Below, piece after piece: positions 25,124-33,867 of a stretch of DNA of 42,510 bases (its first letter is position 1; the number at the start of each line of letters is the position of its first letter). A program made the translations under genes and the position numbers. This DNA comes from Bacteroidales bacterium. Lineage in GTDB: Bacteria > Bacteroidota > Bacteroidia > Bacteroidales > UBA932. The DNA lies in contig JAFYEM010000049.1 in NCBI GenBank assembly GCA_017544265.1, positions 1 to 42,510 on the forward strand, read 5' to 3'. Under the pieces are notes generated by a model. The model saw nothing but the letters and a program-made list of their open reading frames with translations, was not told where the DNA came from and made no database searches.

Positions 25124-25217
25124 AATTCTTTGAGTTTTAACGCGCTGCATTTTGCATAACGGCTCGCAATTTAATAATTTTTTTTATAATCATAAATTTT
25201 TTTAATAAATTTATAAC

Positions 25218-26018
25218 ATGAAAATTTTCGCTCTTATCGGCACCCCCCTTTCTGGCTCGCTGAGTCCATGTTTGATGAAAGCGGCGTATAATGGCCGGTA
25301 CCGTTACGATTTGTTAGATTCACCGGATTTCGACCTGGTCTGGGGGAGATTTCTCAAAGACTACAACGGGATAAACGTCACGGCTCCGTTCAAGGAAAGA
25401 GCTTTCCATGAGGTACTTCGCTCCGGAAAGGTCTCTCCGAATGCCGAGATAAGCGGCGCGGTGAACCTTGTGGTGAAAACTCCCGGAGGGCTCTATGGAC
25501 ATAACTGCGACGTGGACGGAATACTCAGCGCCATTACTCCTGCCGTCAATGCTTTAGGGACGGCTGGAAAAAAGCCCCGGGCTTTGGTGGTCGGCGCCGG
25601 AGGGGCAGGCCGTGCCGCCATAACTGCGGCCTTCATCGCCGGAATGGACGTCACTCTGGTGAACCGCACATACGAAAGGGCGACAGCTCTCTCGGAGGAA
25701 ATGGAGCAGCTATGGTTCAGCGTCAATCCCATGGAAGACCTTCGGGAGTGCATTCGCGGCGCAGACCTTGTAATCTACACTCTCCCCTGCCCGCTTGCGG
25801 GACTGGAAAAATATGATTTCCAGGGGAAGTGGGTGCTGGAAGCGAATTACAAGACTCCCTGCCTTAAAGACTTTTTCACAGGAAAAGAAAAGTCCGGAGG
25901 ATATATCTCCGGACTCGAATGGCTGCTCGGACAGGCTGCCGCCGGCTACTCTCTGTTCACCGGCGAAGAGCCCGACGTCACTGCAATGCGATCACAGCTG
26001 AAGACAAGGCGGGCATAG
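25218..26018 (+). CDS. aroE: Shikimate dehydrogenase
   Basis: 266 residues. Shikimate-binding motifs are present with small changes: PLSGSLSP at residues 8-15, NVTAPFKERAF near 54 (catalytic Lys) and HNCDVDGIL near 94 (catalytic Asp). The NADP-binding half has VVGAGGAGRAA near 130 and NRTYERA near 151. The C-terminus GLEWLLGQAAAGYSLFTGEEP closes the active site. It reduces 3-dehydroshikimate in aromatic amino acid synthesis. The usual GAxNT motif reads GAVNLV, a mild deviation. Its last 41 bp overlap the 3' end of the convergent amylase gene. Confidence 0.94.
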   Translation: MKIFALIGTPLSGSLSPCLMKAAYNGRYRYDLLDSPDFDLVWGRFLKDYNGINVTAPFKERAFHEVLRSGKVSPNAEISGAVNLVVKTPGGLYGHNCDVDGILSAITPAVNALGTAGKKPRALVVGAGGAGRAAITAAFIAGMDVTLVNRTYERATALSEEMEQLWFSVNPMEDLRECIRGADLVIYTLPCPLAGLEKYDFQGKWVLEANYKTPCLKDFFTGKEKSGGYISGLEWLLGQAAAGYSLFTGEEPDVTAMRSQLKTRRA

Positions 26019-28455
26019 CCAGTTTCCTGCCGTCTGAAGAGACAGAAAGCGGCGAATAGCTGTTGGAAATCAAGAGGTAAGGATTTCCTCCTGCCTTGGT
26101 CTTAAGTTCAGCCGCAGTTCCACTAAGCGACATATTTGCGGAAGGGACGCTGATGCCTCCCGGAAGAGTAACATCCACTTTCTCCCTTGAGAAATTGTGC
26201 AGTACAAGACACTTGCCGCTGCCGTCTTTTTCATTCATATACCATGCGGCGACCGCATTGCTTCCGGAACTTACCGGCTCCATACGCCCCTTGTAAAGGG
26301 CCGGCGTCTGGTTGCGGGCACTGGCGAAACGGCGGTAGAGGCTGAGTAGCGACTTGTCATCCGCGCCCTGCTCCTCGACAGAGCCGAGGGCCTTGAGCAT
26401 GGAATTATTGACCTTGGAGCCGAGAGGTGACGAAGCCAGGCGGCCGCCGGCGGTCCAGTACATAGGAGTACGGACATATTCATCTCCGTTATCCTTCACT
26501 CCCCAGTAGCCGAGTTCCTCACCCTGATAAATATAGGGCTTGCCCTCGGAGGTCAGCAGCACGGCCCCCGCGAGGCGGACCTTCTGGTCATTCTCTCCGA
26601 GGGTCGATGCGGCGCGGTTTTCATCATGGTTGGAGAGCTTGATTGCATCATAATAACCTGAGGAGTGGGCATACTTCCTCTGATTGTAGTTGCTTTCAAT
26701 CTTATTTCTGAAACCGACCACGGTGGAGGCGAAATCACTTCCCTTCCCTGAATTAATCCGGTCTGAAAGCGTCCACCAATAGTAGAAGTTAAAATGTGAA
26801 GGAAGGCCCTTGTAGTAAGGAGCCATCTGCTCCACAGAATCCGCCCAGGTTTCCGCGACCATATAGAGGTCGCCGCTGCGGCCGAGATTATGATAGGTCG
26901 TGTTGCAGTGGTCATACCACTTGGAGAGGAACTCCACATTTGCCTCGGTGTTACACTGATATATCCACATCACTGCATCCAGCCTGAGTCCGTTCACGCC
27001 CATGGTAATCCATTTGTCCGCCGTCCCGGCAAGGTCTATGAAAGCGGGAGAATTCTCGCACTGGAAGTATTTGCCGTAGTTCAGATCCGGCATGGACTTG
27101 TCGAAGGAAGCGAAGAAGTAGGAGGCCTTCCCGCCGAAAGTAATATTGGCGGCGGTGGTATTATTCAGCTTGAACGGCTTGTCGAACTCTATTCCAGAGC
27201 CGTCGCCGCCCCATTTTGTACCTCCGTCCCAAGAAGTACTTGAAGTCCGGACCAGGAAACCCCAGTCAGTGTTCATATCAACGGTTATCTCGTGGATACC
27301 GGAGGATGTTTCCTGCATTCCTACCGTCTTGTTCACATGAATCCATATTTTAGGGCTCCCGGCCGTCGGGGAAAGGTCCTGCCCGTCTGCCTTGGACACG
27401 GTGACGGTCTTTGCGTTCCAGTCCACCTTGAAATGGACACGGCCGGTGTAGCCGCCCCCTGTCGAAGTGACATGCCATCCGCCCATCACGGGATCCTTTC
27501 CTCCGGCGAAATTGTCCACATTCCCGTTTGCGACATCGGTCTTGTAATCATCTGAGAACACATAATACTTGCGATACTCGCTTTCAGGGTCCGCCACTGC
27601 CTGCTGGAACCACGGGCACTGGTCACCGCTGTGGTTGAGCACATAGTCCAGATATATGTCTATATTCTTGGCCTTTGCCTCATTCACCAGCTCCTGGAAC
27701 TTTTCCTCTGCCTTTGACTCGGTGGCATTTTTGCCGCCGAATTTGGCCCGGATAGAGGCATAATCGGTGATATCGTAGCTGTGGTAGCTCTGGGCCGGCT
27801 GTATCGGGGAAAGCCAGAGTGCGGACACACCCAGGGATTCGAAATAATCCAGATGGTCTATAATGCCTTGGAAGTCACCCCAGCCGTCGCCGTCGGAGTC
27901 CGCGAAACTATAGACATTGAGCTGATAGGTCAGGCCGGAGGGCCTTGTGGTCTCGGCTGCGGAAGCACCGGCGATTATGCCGCCTTTAAGCGGAATGCCG
28001 GCCTGGGCATGGGAGAAGTTCCCCCCGCTTTCCAGAACAACCATGATTCCGTTTACAGGAGCCAGATAGAAATCATATTTGCCTGCCTTTGAAATGCGGA
28101 AATTGCCGCCGCCCTGGGCGAGAGGAATCTCCTTGTCAAGGGCGAAGGAAACACCGGATGCGCCGAAATTGACGTCCCAGTTGCCGTTCTTGCGGAACTT
28201 GAATTCCGCATTTGCAGCGGCCTTGACGCCGAGGGCGATATGCCAGTCGCCTTTCATTTTGAGAGCGACATTGTTGCTGTTCCAGGAATCTTCTCCATTG
28301 ATTCCGGCTATGCTCCAGGGGCTCGACGTCGCACCTTCGGGATAGCTCACGCCCTCCTCCTCCTTCCCTGCTTTATCCTCCGGTTTCGGCTCGCTCTGGC
28401 AGGCCGCGGCAAACACCAGCACCGCCGTCAGCAGCATAAACACTATTTTTTTCAT
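25978..28455 (-). CDS. GH13 alpha-amylase lipoprotein with N-terminal starch-binding-like module
   Basis: 825 residues. Signal MKKIVFMLLTAVLVFAAAC; the mature start QSEPKPEDKAGKEEE is acidic, consistent with surface export. Residues about 45-145 form a SusE/F-like beta-sandwich (FKFRKNGNWDVNFGAS). The GH13 barrel starts near 174 (LTYQLNVYSFADSDGDGWGDF). Catalytic residues are intact: nucleophile Asp493 (GLRLDAVMW), acid/base Glu535 (MVAETWA) and Asp611 (LSNHDENRA). An insert at about 320-455 in domain B resembles the CBM58 insertion of Bacteroides SusG. A C-terminal beta-domain ends in SSAVIALQ. It is predicted to be an endo-acting starch hydrolase on the cell surface. Start spacing and AAGGA give a good ribosome-binding site. 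It is the last gene of the operon. Confidence 0.92.
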   Translation of the reverse strand: MKKIVFMLLTAVLVFAAACQSEPKPEDKAGKEEEGVSYPEGATSSPWSIAGINGEDSWNSNNVALKMKGDWHIALGVKAAANAEFKFRKNGNWDVNFGASGVSFALDKEIPLAQGGGNFRISKAGKYDFYLAPVNGIMVVLESGGNFSHAQAGIPLKGGIIAGASAAETTRPSGLTYQLNVYSFADSDGDGWGDFQGIIDHLDYFESLGVSALWLSPIQPAQSYHSYDITDYASIRAKFGGKNATESKAEEKFQELVNEAKAKNIDIYLDYVLNHSGDQCPWFQQAVADPESEYRKYYVFSDDYKTDVANGNVDNFAGGKDPVMGGWHVTSTGGGYTGRVHFKVDWNAKTVTVSKADGQDLSPTAGSPKIWIHVNKTVGMQETSSGIHEITVDMNTDWGFLVRTSSTSWDGGTKWGGDGSGIEFDKPFKLNNTTAANITFGGKASYFFASFDKSMPDLNYGKYFQCENSPAFIDLAGTADKWITMGVNGLRLDAVMWIYQCNTEANVEFLSKWYDHCNTTYHNLGRSGDLYMVAETWADSVEQMAPYYKGLPSHFNFYYWWTLSDRINSGKGSDFASTVVGFRNKIESNYNQRKYAHSSGYYDAIKLSNHDENRAASTLGENDQKVRLAGAVLLTSEGKPYIYQGEELGYWGVKDNGDEYVRTPMYWTAGGRLASSPLGSKVNNSMLKALGSVEEQGADDKSLLSLYRRFASARNQTPALYKGRMEPVSSGSNAVAAWYMNEKDGSGKCLVLHNFSREKVDVTLPGGISVPSANMSLSGTAAELKTKAGGNPYLLISNSYSPLSVSSDGRKLAMPALSSAVIALQ

Positions 28456-28470
28456 TCCTTAATTATTTTT

Positions 28471-28593
28471 ATCTGAAACAGGCTGTTTTGGTAGCGTGAC
28501 CGCCCGTGGTCCATGAACGGGAGGGGCCCAACCAACGGTTGGGAGGGACGAGCCCCAAAGGGGCGAAGGTGGACAAAACAGTCTGTTTCAGAT
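28471..28593. repeat. 123-bp structured inverted-repeat element between two amylase genes
   Basis: Terminal arms of 20 bp (28471-28490 and 28574-28593) are perfect inverted repeats apart from one G-T pair. Three further hairpins lie between them: CCCGT/ACGGG (28503-28507 with 28517-28521), CCCAACC/GGTTGGG (28527-28533 with 28537-28543) and GCCCC/GGGGC (28552-28556 with 28560-28564). No reading frame is present. A partial likeness occurs at 37161-37175. It has the form of a MITE- or REP-like element and would fold in the polycistronic mRNA. Confidence 0.8.
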
Positions 28594-28602
28594 TATTAAA
28601 CA

Positions 28603-31600
28603 TTACAAATCAAAAACGACGGAGGAGTAGGCAGGGAGGGTGACGCTGGAGCCGGAGACCCTGACCTTGCCGTTGGAAGCGAGAATATGACTGAGGTCGT
28701 TCAGATGAGATGAACGGTCCACGGTAATGTCCCAGCCACTCAGGTTATGAAGCACCAGGACAGTATTGCTCCAGTTCCCCACCTCGTGCATATACCATCA
28801 TGCAATATGCCCGTCGTAGTTGTTCTGCGTAATCTCATCCACTTCCGGTTCGCCGTTCGCAAGCGCCGGATGCGTATTGCGGGCAGCCGCGAAGTTGCGG
28901 TACAGGCTCAGCAGCGAGGTTTCATCCGCACTCTGGCGCTCCACCGAGATGGATGCTGTAAGCATACCCTTGTCCACCTTTCCGGAGAGTTTCTTTGAAG
29001 CAGCGCTGGAGAGGTTCGGGGTCCACAGAATCGGGGTGCGGACATACTCGTCACCTCCGGACTTGGTGCCCCAGTAGCCGAGTTCCTCGCCCTGATAGAT
29101 ATACGGCCGGCCCGGAGATGTCAGCAGCACACAGGCGGCAAGACGAATCTTGTTCTTGTTGTTGCCGAGCCAGGAGGCCGTGCGGTCCTCATCATGGTTG
29201 GAGAGCTTGGGAGTGGAAATGGCGTTGCCGCGCACTGCCCTGTGACCGTCCCAGCGTCCCTTCAGAGACTGCGGGAAGTTCATGTTGTAACCGGCGCGGT
29301 AGATGTCGCCGTTATTGATGCATTCGCGCAGATCCCACCAGAACTGGAACTCGAACAGGGCGGGCAGGCCTTCGTAGAACTTGGTGCAGTGGCCGTCGCC
29401 GGAGAGCACCTCTCCGACCATGAAGATATCCGAATCTGGATTGACAAGGCCGCTGCGCTTTGAAGAATACTTCTTGTAGAGGGTGTTGCAGGCATCATAG
29501 AACTTCTTCCAGAAGATTATGTTGTTCCGCCCCGCCTCGACATGATAGATATGCTTCACGGCATCCAGGCGGAAGCCGTCCACGCCCATCGCGAGCCACT
29601 TGTCAGCACTCTCGACTATCGCCTTGAAGGCCGCGGAATTCTGGCAGTTGTCCGCAGCGCCGTAGTTGAAGTCCACGAACATTCCGGTGCCGAACTCGGT
29701 ATAGTAGTAATAGAGTTCGCCGCCGGGCATGACTATGGACTGGACATTGACCGGATTGTTGTCCGAATACAGGGTATGGGCGACGCCGAGTTTCATCTGG
29801 TCGCCGGTGGTGTTGAAGCCCCACTTGGTCTTTCCGGTCCAGACATCTTCATTGGTGGTACGCACCAGGCAGCCCCATTCGGACTGGTAGTCCAGGGTGA
29901 GGGTGTATTTGCCTGTGCCGTTGTCCACGAACTGCGTGTAGGTGCCGTTGCCCCAGTAGAGATAGCGGGCCGGATTGTCCTTCGCTCCGCCGGTGGTGGG
30001 CTCCGCTGTCGTCTCCGTCACCGTCATCTTCGGAGCGGAGGAGTTCGTCCAGTCGAGGTCTATCTTGTAGCGTTTCTTTCCGCCGCCGCCCACGGTGACC
30101 GGATACCATTTGTAGCGGTCGTAATTGCGGTCGTCCACCTGGGCTATTTTCCCGCTCTGGCAGTCGCTCTGGGGATTCTTGGACAGGGAATAATAGTTCC
30201 AGTAAGGGCTCGCTGTCCCGTTCTGCTTGATATCCAGGAACCACTTGTTCTGGTCGCCGGAATGGTTCATCACATAGTCTATATAGATACGGATGTTGTG
30301 CTCGTGCGCCGTGGTGACAAGATTCTGGAAGTCCTCGATGGTGCCGAACTCGCGGTTCACGCTTTCATAGTCTGTCACGTCATAGCCGTGATAGCTCTGA
30401 GCGGGCTGGATCGGAGAAAGCCAGAGGGCGGTCACTCCGAGCTTGTCGAAATAGTCCATAGACTCGGTCAGGCCGTTGAAATCGCCGATTCCATCGTTAT
30501 TGGAGTCCTTGAAACTGAACACATTGACCTGATAGGTCAGGCCGCCCGCCTTGCTTGTCACAGGGATATTGTAATCCCCGCCGGCGGAGGTATAGTCGGG
30601 CTTGCCCTCTGCCTCATGGGTCCATGCCGTCCCGGCCTGGAGAATATAGGCAATGGCGTTCTCGACACATAGATAGACATCATATCTGCCGGTGGCGGAA
30701 ACGACCATATTGTTTCCTCCGGAGGTCAGAACTATCTTGTTGCCGACCGGCACTGAAGTAGTCGTATTGACATTTTCGCCGCAGCCGAAATTAGATGCCC
30801 ATGCGCGGTCCTGGCGGAACTTGAAGCCCTTTCCTGCGGCAAGGCTGACATCTTTCGCGACCTCCCAGTATCCCTGTGTGTCCATGGGAACGTCATCGAC
30901 AAAATTCCATCCGCCCACAGCGTCGCCCACTATGGACCATGCGCTGGTGCCGAAGGTAATCGGCTCGGGTTCCACGCCCTTGCCGCTGACGCCCGGCTCC
31001 AGCGGATCCTCGACCTTGGTCACCTTGGAGCCGTCCCAGACGAAATAGAGGGTGTTCATTATGGTGAGGCCCTTCCAGAGCGGCTCTTCTTCGCCGTCGG
31101 AAGGATACTGGTGGCGCTTTATCAGCGTTCCCCCTTCGTCCTTCTCGTCACCCTGGCCGTCATTGATTATGATATTGATGCCGCTGACGCCGTTGAAACC
31201 GGAGGCCTCCCAGTAAGTCCAGGTGTAGTCGCCTATCTGCTTGGTGCCGTTTGCATACATTCCCGGCCAGCGGCCGTAGGGCTCCAGTTCACCCTTTCCG
31301 GTGTAAGTATAGAGGAAAGGAGTCTTCCATGTGGAATTGTTGAGTATGAAAATCCTGACATTCTCCCCTATAGTCTGGTCCTGGGTAGCGTCGCCGTAGG
31401 CAAATTCTTCACCTGCTGTCAGTACATACAGAAGCATGAAGGTCGGATGCACGTAAAGGTCGTAGGTCCCGGCGGCAAGCTTGAAGTTATTGCCATTGTC
31501 CACCAGGGGATACTTCTTGTTGAGATAGGGCTGGTAGTTGGATGCACCGAGATTGGTGGTCCACTGCTGCTCCTTGCGGAATTTGAACTCCTGCCCGGCC

Positions 31601-32151
31601 TCGACCACGACATCGAAAGCCGCCATCCAGCCCGTAGGTTCAGCCAACATCGGAAGATCCTCCTCTCCGGCCAGGCTCCAGTTCAGGTTCATTATGCTGC
31701 CAGTTACTCCCCAGTCGGTAACAAGGGCGAAATCCTCGCGGGGAATGACCGTCCCCTTAGGGTCGGGAGTGTCGTCAGTGGGGTCTATCGAGGGATCATC
31801 CGGATTGACCTGCCCTGCCTTTGCCTGCTGGATGCTGAGGTTATAGACAGCTGTACCGGCGCGGAATGACACTCTGCCGAACCTCTTCTCCCCGGTGTTG
31901 GCCTCAACCGACACTGTTACATCCGTAGTGCCGCTGCCGCTCGAAGGCTTGACGGTAATCCACGCATCCGAGGGCTCAGCCGTCCAGTTGGAAGCATTTG
32001 TAGTAATTTTGACCGAAGCCTCGTCGGCAGTTCCGGCAAGGGATACTATTCCATCCTTTGCATCAGAGGAGAATGTAACGTCTTCTTGTTTCTCCTTGGT
32101 ACATGTAAACGCGACAAAGGCAACCGCGATTATGGCAAGAATTTTTTTCAT
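28603..32151 (-). pseudogene. Multi-modular GH13 amylase (SusG-like) gene interrupted by an in-frame TGA at 28798-28800
   Basis: 1117 residues are read before TGA, then 64 more in the same frame to TAA at 28603. Lipobox FTC (Cys17) is followed by TKEKQED. Modules: BACON at about 26-110; SusE/F-like beta-sandwich 145-245; CBM26-like 265-382 (VRIFILNNSTW, PYGRWPGM); second SusE/F-like 400-507; GH13 core 537-1045 with Asp863, Glu914 and Asp987 intact and a CBM58-like insert at about 680-815. The TGA falls inside the C-terminal beta-domain, in GHIA-stop-WYMHE, where the paralogue downstream reads AAWYMNE. The catalytic core is complete, so the truncated protein could still be active; 'pseudogene' is a cautious label. 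It lies 24 bp after the nucleoside kinase stop in one operon. Confidence 0.85.
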
Positions 32152-32175
32152 AGCCGTTTGTATCTATTCTTTAAT

Positions 32176-33867
32176 CTATATGCTTGGACTTGTGAGTATC
32201 TGCCCTCCGATGAATTCACGCATAATCGAAGAGGGCGGTATTGCAGCTATTTCCTCAGGGGTAAGGGCTACTATGTAATCCAGGAATTTAAGCAGGCGCC
32301 TGGCCTCCGGATATGCCGGAGAAGAAGGGTGTATGCGCCTGAGGAGAGGCTCGGCGTAGTAACGCAGCAGCGGCAGCTCGTACAGGAGCGCCGTGTTGAA
32401 CTGGCTGTCCGCATTCTCCTGGAAGGGGAAAATGTATTTCGATTCGCCACGGCGGACGCTCGGCCAGCGGAGGATGGTCTCCTCGGGGGATATTCCCCGG
32501 ACCCGGTTGTCCCTTATCATACGCCTCAGAAGCCGGTTGTCCGTAGTGGAAATGCAGCAGTTTTCATCCAGCTTGAGGGAAGTCAGGGCCGAGGCGTAGA
32601 TACGGTAAATCCGGCTCTGGTCCACGGACGGGACCATTGCGGGATCCAGGGCATGGATGCCCTCCATGACAAGTATGTCATTCTCGTCAAGCGACATCCT
32701 GGGGCCGTCGAAGAACGGCTTTCCCTGCTTGAAATCATAACGCGGCAACTGGACCTGCTCTCCGCGGAGCAGGGCGTTCAGGTGCTCCCCGAGAAGATCG
32801 AGGTCCATGGCCTCGAGAGCCTCGAAATCATAGTTGCCATCCTCGTCCAGGGGCGTGCGGTCCCTTGAGACAAAGTAGTTGTCAAGTTCTATGACCTTGG
32901 GGTCCAGGCCGAGTATTTTGCACTGCTGGGCCACCCTCAGCGAGGAAGAAGTCTTTCCGCTGGAGGAAGGCCCCGCGAGAAACACTATCTTGTACTTGCC
33001 AGGCTCGGCGCAGATTTTGTCCGCCAGGGCGGCAAAAGCCCTTTCCTGGCGCGCCTCGCAGAGGTTGATAAGTTCCCTGGCCTTGCCGGAGGAGATATTC
33101 CTGTTCAGAGCTCCGACGCCGACCACTCCCGTACTCTTGCACCAGTAGCCGTACTCTTTCAGCATCGCCGTGAGTTTCAGCTGCTTCTGGCTGGAAATGG
33201 TACGGGTGATATCCTCGTCGGAAGGATACTGCAGGCAGAAACCGTGGTGGAAGGGCATCAGGCCGAAAACTCCCAGACAGCCCGTGGACGGGACCATGGG
33301 GCCGTAGAAATTATCCGCCACTCCGTCAAGATACCACACATCAGTGTAGTAATTCCCGACCGAACGCAGCAGGTCCGCTTTCAGCGGCTGGTTCTGCCTC
33401 TCGAAAAGTTCTATCGCCTCACTCGCTTCGACGCTCCTGTGGGTAAACGGCAGGTCCTCCGCGACAAGCCGGCGCATTTCCTCCTTGATGAGTTTTATCT
33501 CCGCATCGGTAATGCGCGGCAGTCCGCGCAGTTTGCAGTACAGACCCGCGGGGAGGGAATGGTTAATCTTGAACTTACGGTCCGGCAGGACCTTGCGGGC
33601 CGCGCACTGTGCGAGGAAACTCAGTGAACGGATATATGTCCGGCGCCCCTCCGGATTGTTGTAGCCTATGAATTCCACGGTGTGGGAACGGAAAGCCACA
33701 TAGTCCAGAGGTTTCAGCTTATGGTCCACCAGAGCCGCCAGGACCGGATACTCTTTCCCGGTCTTGGCGTCAGTGACGGTCTTCGGCGCGACGGACATCA
33801 GGCTGCTGCCCTCTTCCACGCGTTTTACTCCGCCCAGCTGCGGCAATATCAGTTCTATCTCACTCAT
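32176..33867 (-). CDS. Nucleoside (uridine-type) kinase with N-terminal TGS/ThrRS-like domains
   Basis: 563 residues. The N-terminal half resembles the TGS and second additional domains of threonyl-tRNA synthetase (DHKLKPLDYVAFRSHTVEFI near 48-67, LPFTHRSVEASEAIELF near 139). The C-terminal half is a P-loop kinase of the PRK/uridine kinase family: FLAGPSSSGKTSSS at 296-309, VIELDNYFVSRDRTP near 325 and the substrate region ILVMEGIHALDP near 398. This is the large nucleoside kinase form known in Bacteroidota and Thermotoga. It would phosphorylate a pyrimidine nucleoside with ATP; the true substrate is unproven. It has no signal peptide, unlike all its operon neighbours, and overlaps the upstream binding-protein gene by 4 bp (ATGA). 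Confidence 0.88.
   Translation of the reverse strand: MSEIELILPQLGGVKRVEEGSSLMSVAPKTVTDAKTGKEYPVLAALVDHKLKPLDYVAFRSHTVEFIGYNNPEGRRTYIRSLSFLAQCAARKVLPDRKFKINHSLPAGLYCKLRGLPRITDAEIKLIKEEMRRLVAEDLPFTHRSVEASEAIELFERQNQPLKADLLRSVGNYYTDVWYLDGVADNFYGPMVPSTGCLGVFGLMPFHHGFCLQYPSDEDITRTISSQKQLKLTAMLKEYGYWCKSTGVVGVGALNRNISSGKARELINLCEARQERAFAALADKICAEPGKYKIVFLAGPSSSGKTSSSLRVAQQCKILGLDPKVIELDNYFVSRDRTPLDEDGNYDFEALEAMDLDLLGEHLNALLRGEQVQLPRYDFKQGKPFFDGPRMSLDENDILVMEGIHALDPAMVPSVDQSRIYRIYASALTSLKLDENCCISTTDNRLLRRMIRDNRVRGISPEETILRWPSVRRGESKYIFPFQENADSQFNTALLYELPLLRYYAEPLLRRIHPSSPAYPEARRLLKFLDYIVALTPEEIAAIPPSSIMREFIGGQILTSPSI

Noticed and set aside
28471-28593. Intrinsic terminator behind the large amylase
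   Set aside because: The structure is strong, but no T-tract follows on the minus strand, and the next gene has a good ribosome-binding site directly after it. It is better described as a structured repeat.
28603-28791. Separate 62-residue gene behind the large amylase
   Set aside because: It is in the same frame as the amylase and matches the C-terminal domain of the paralogue, so it is the cut-off end of that gene and not an independent one.
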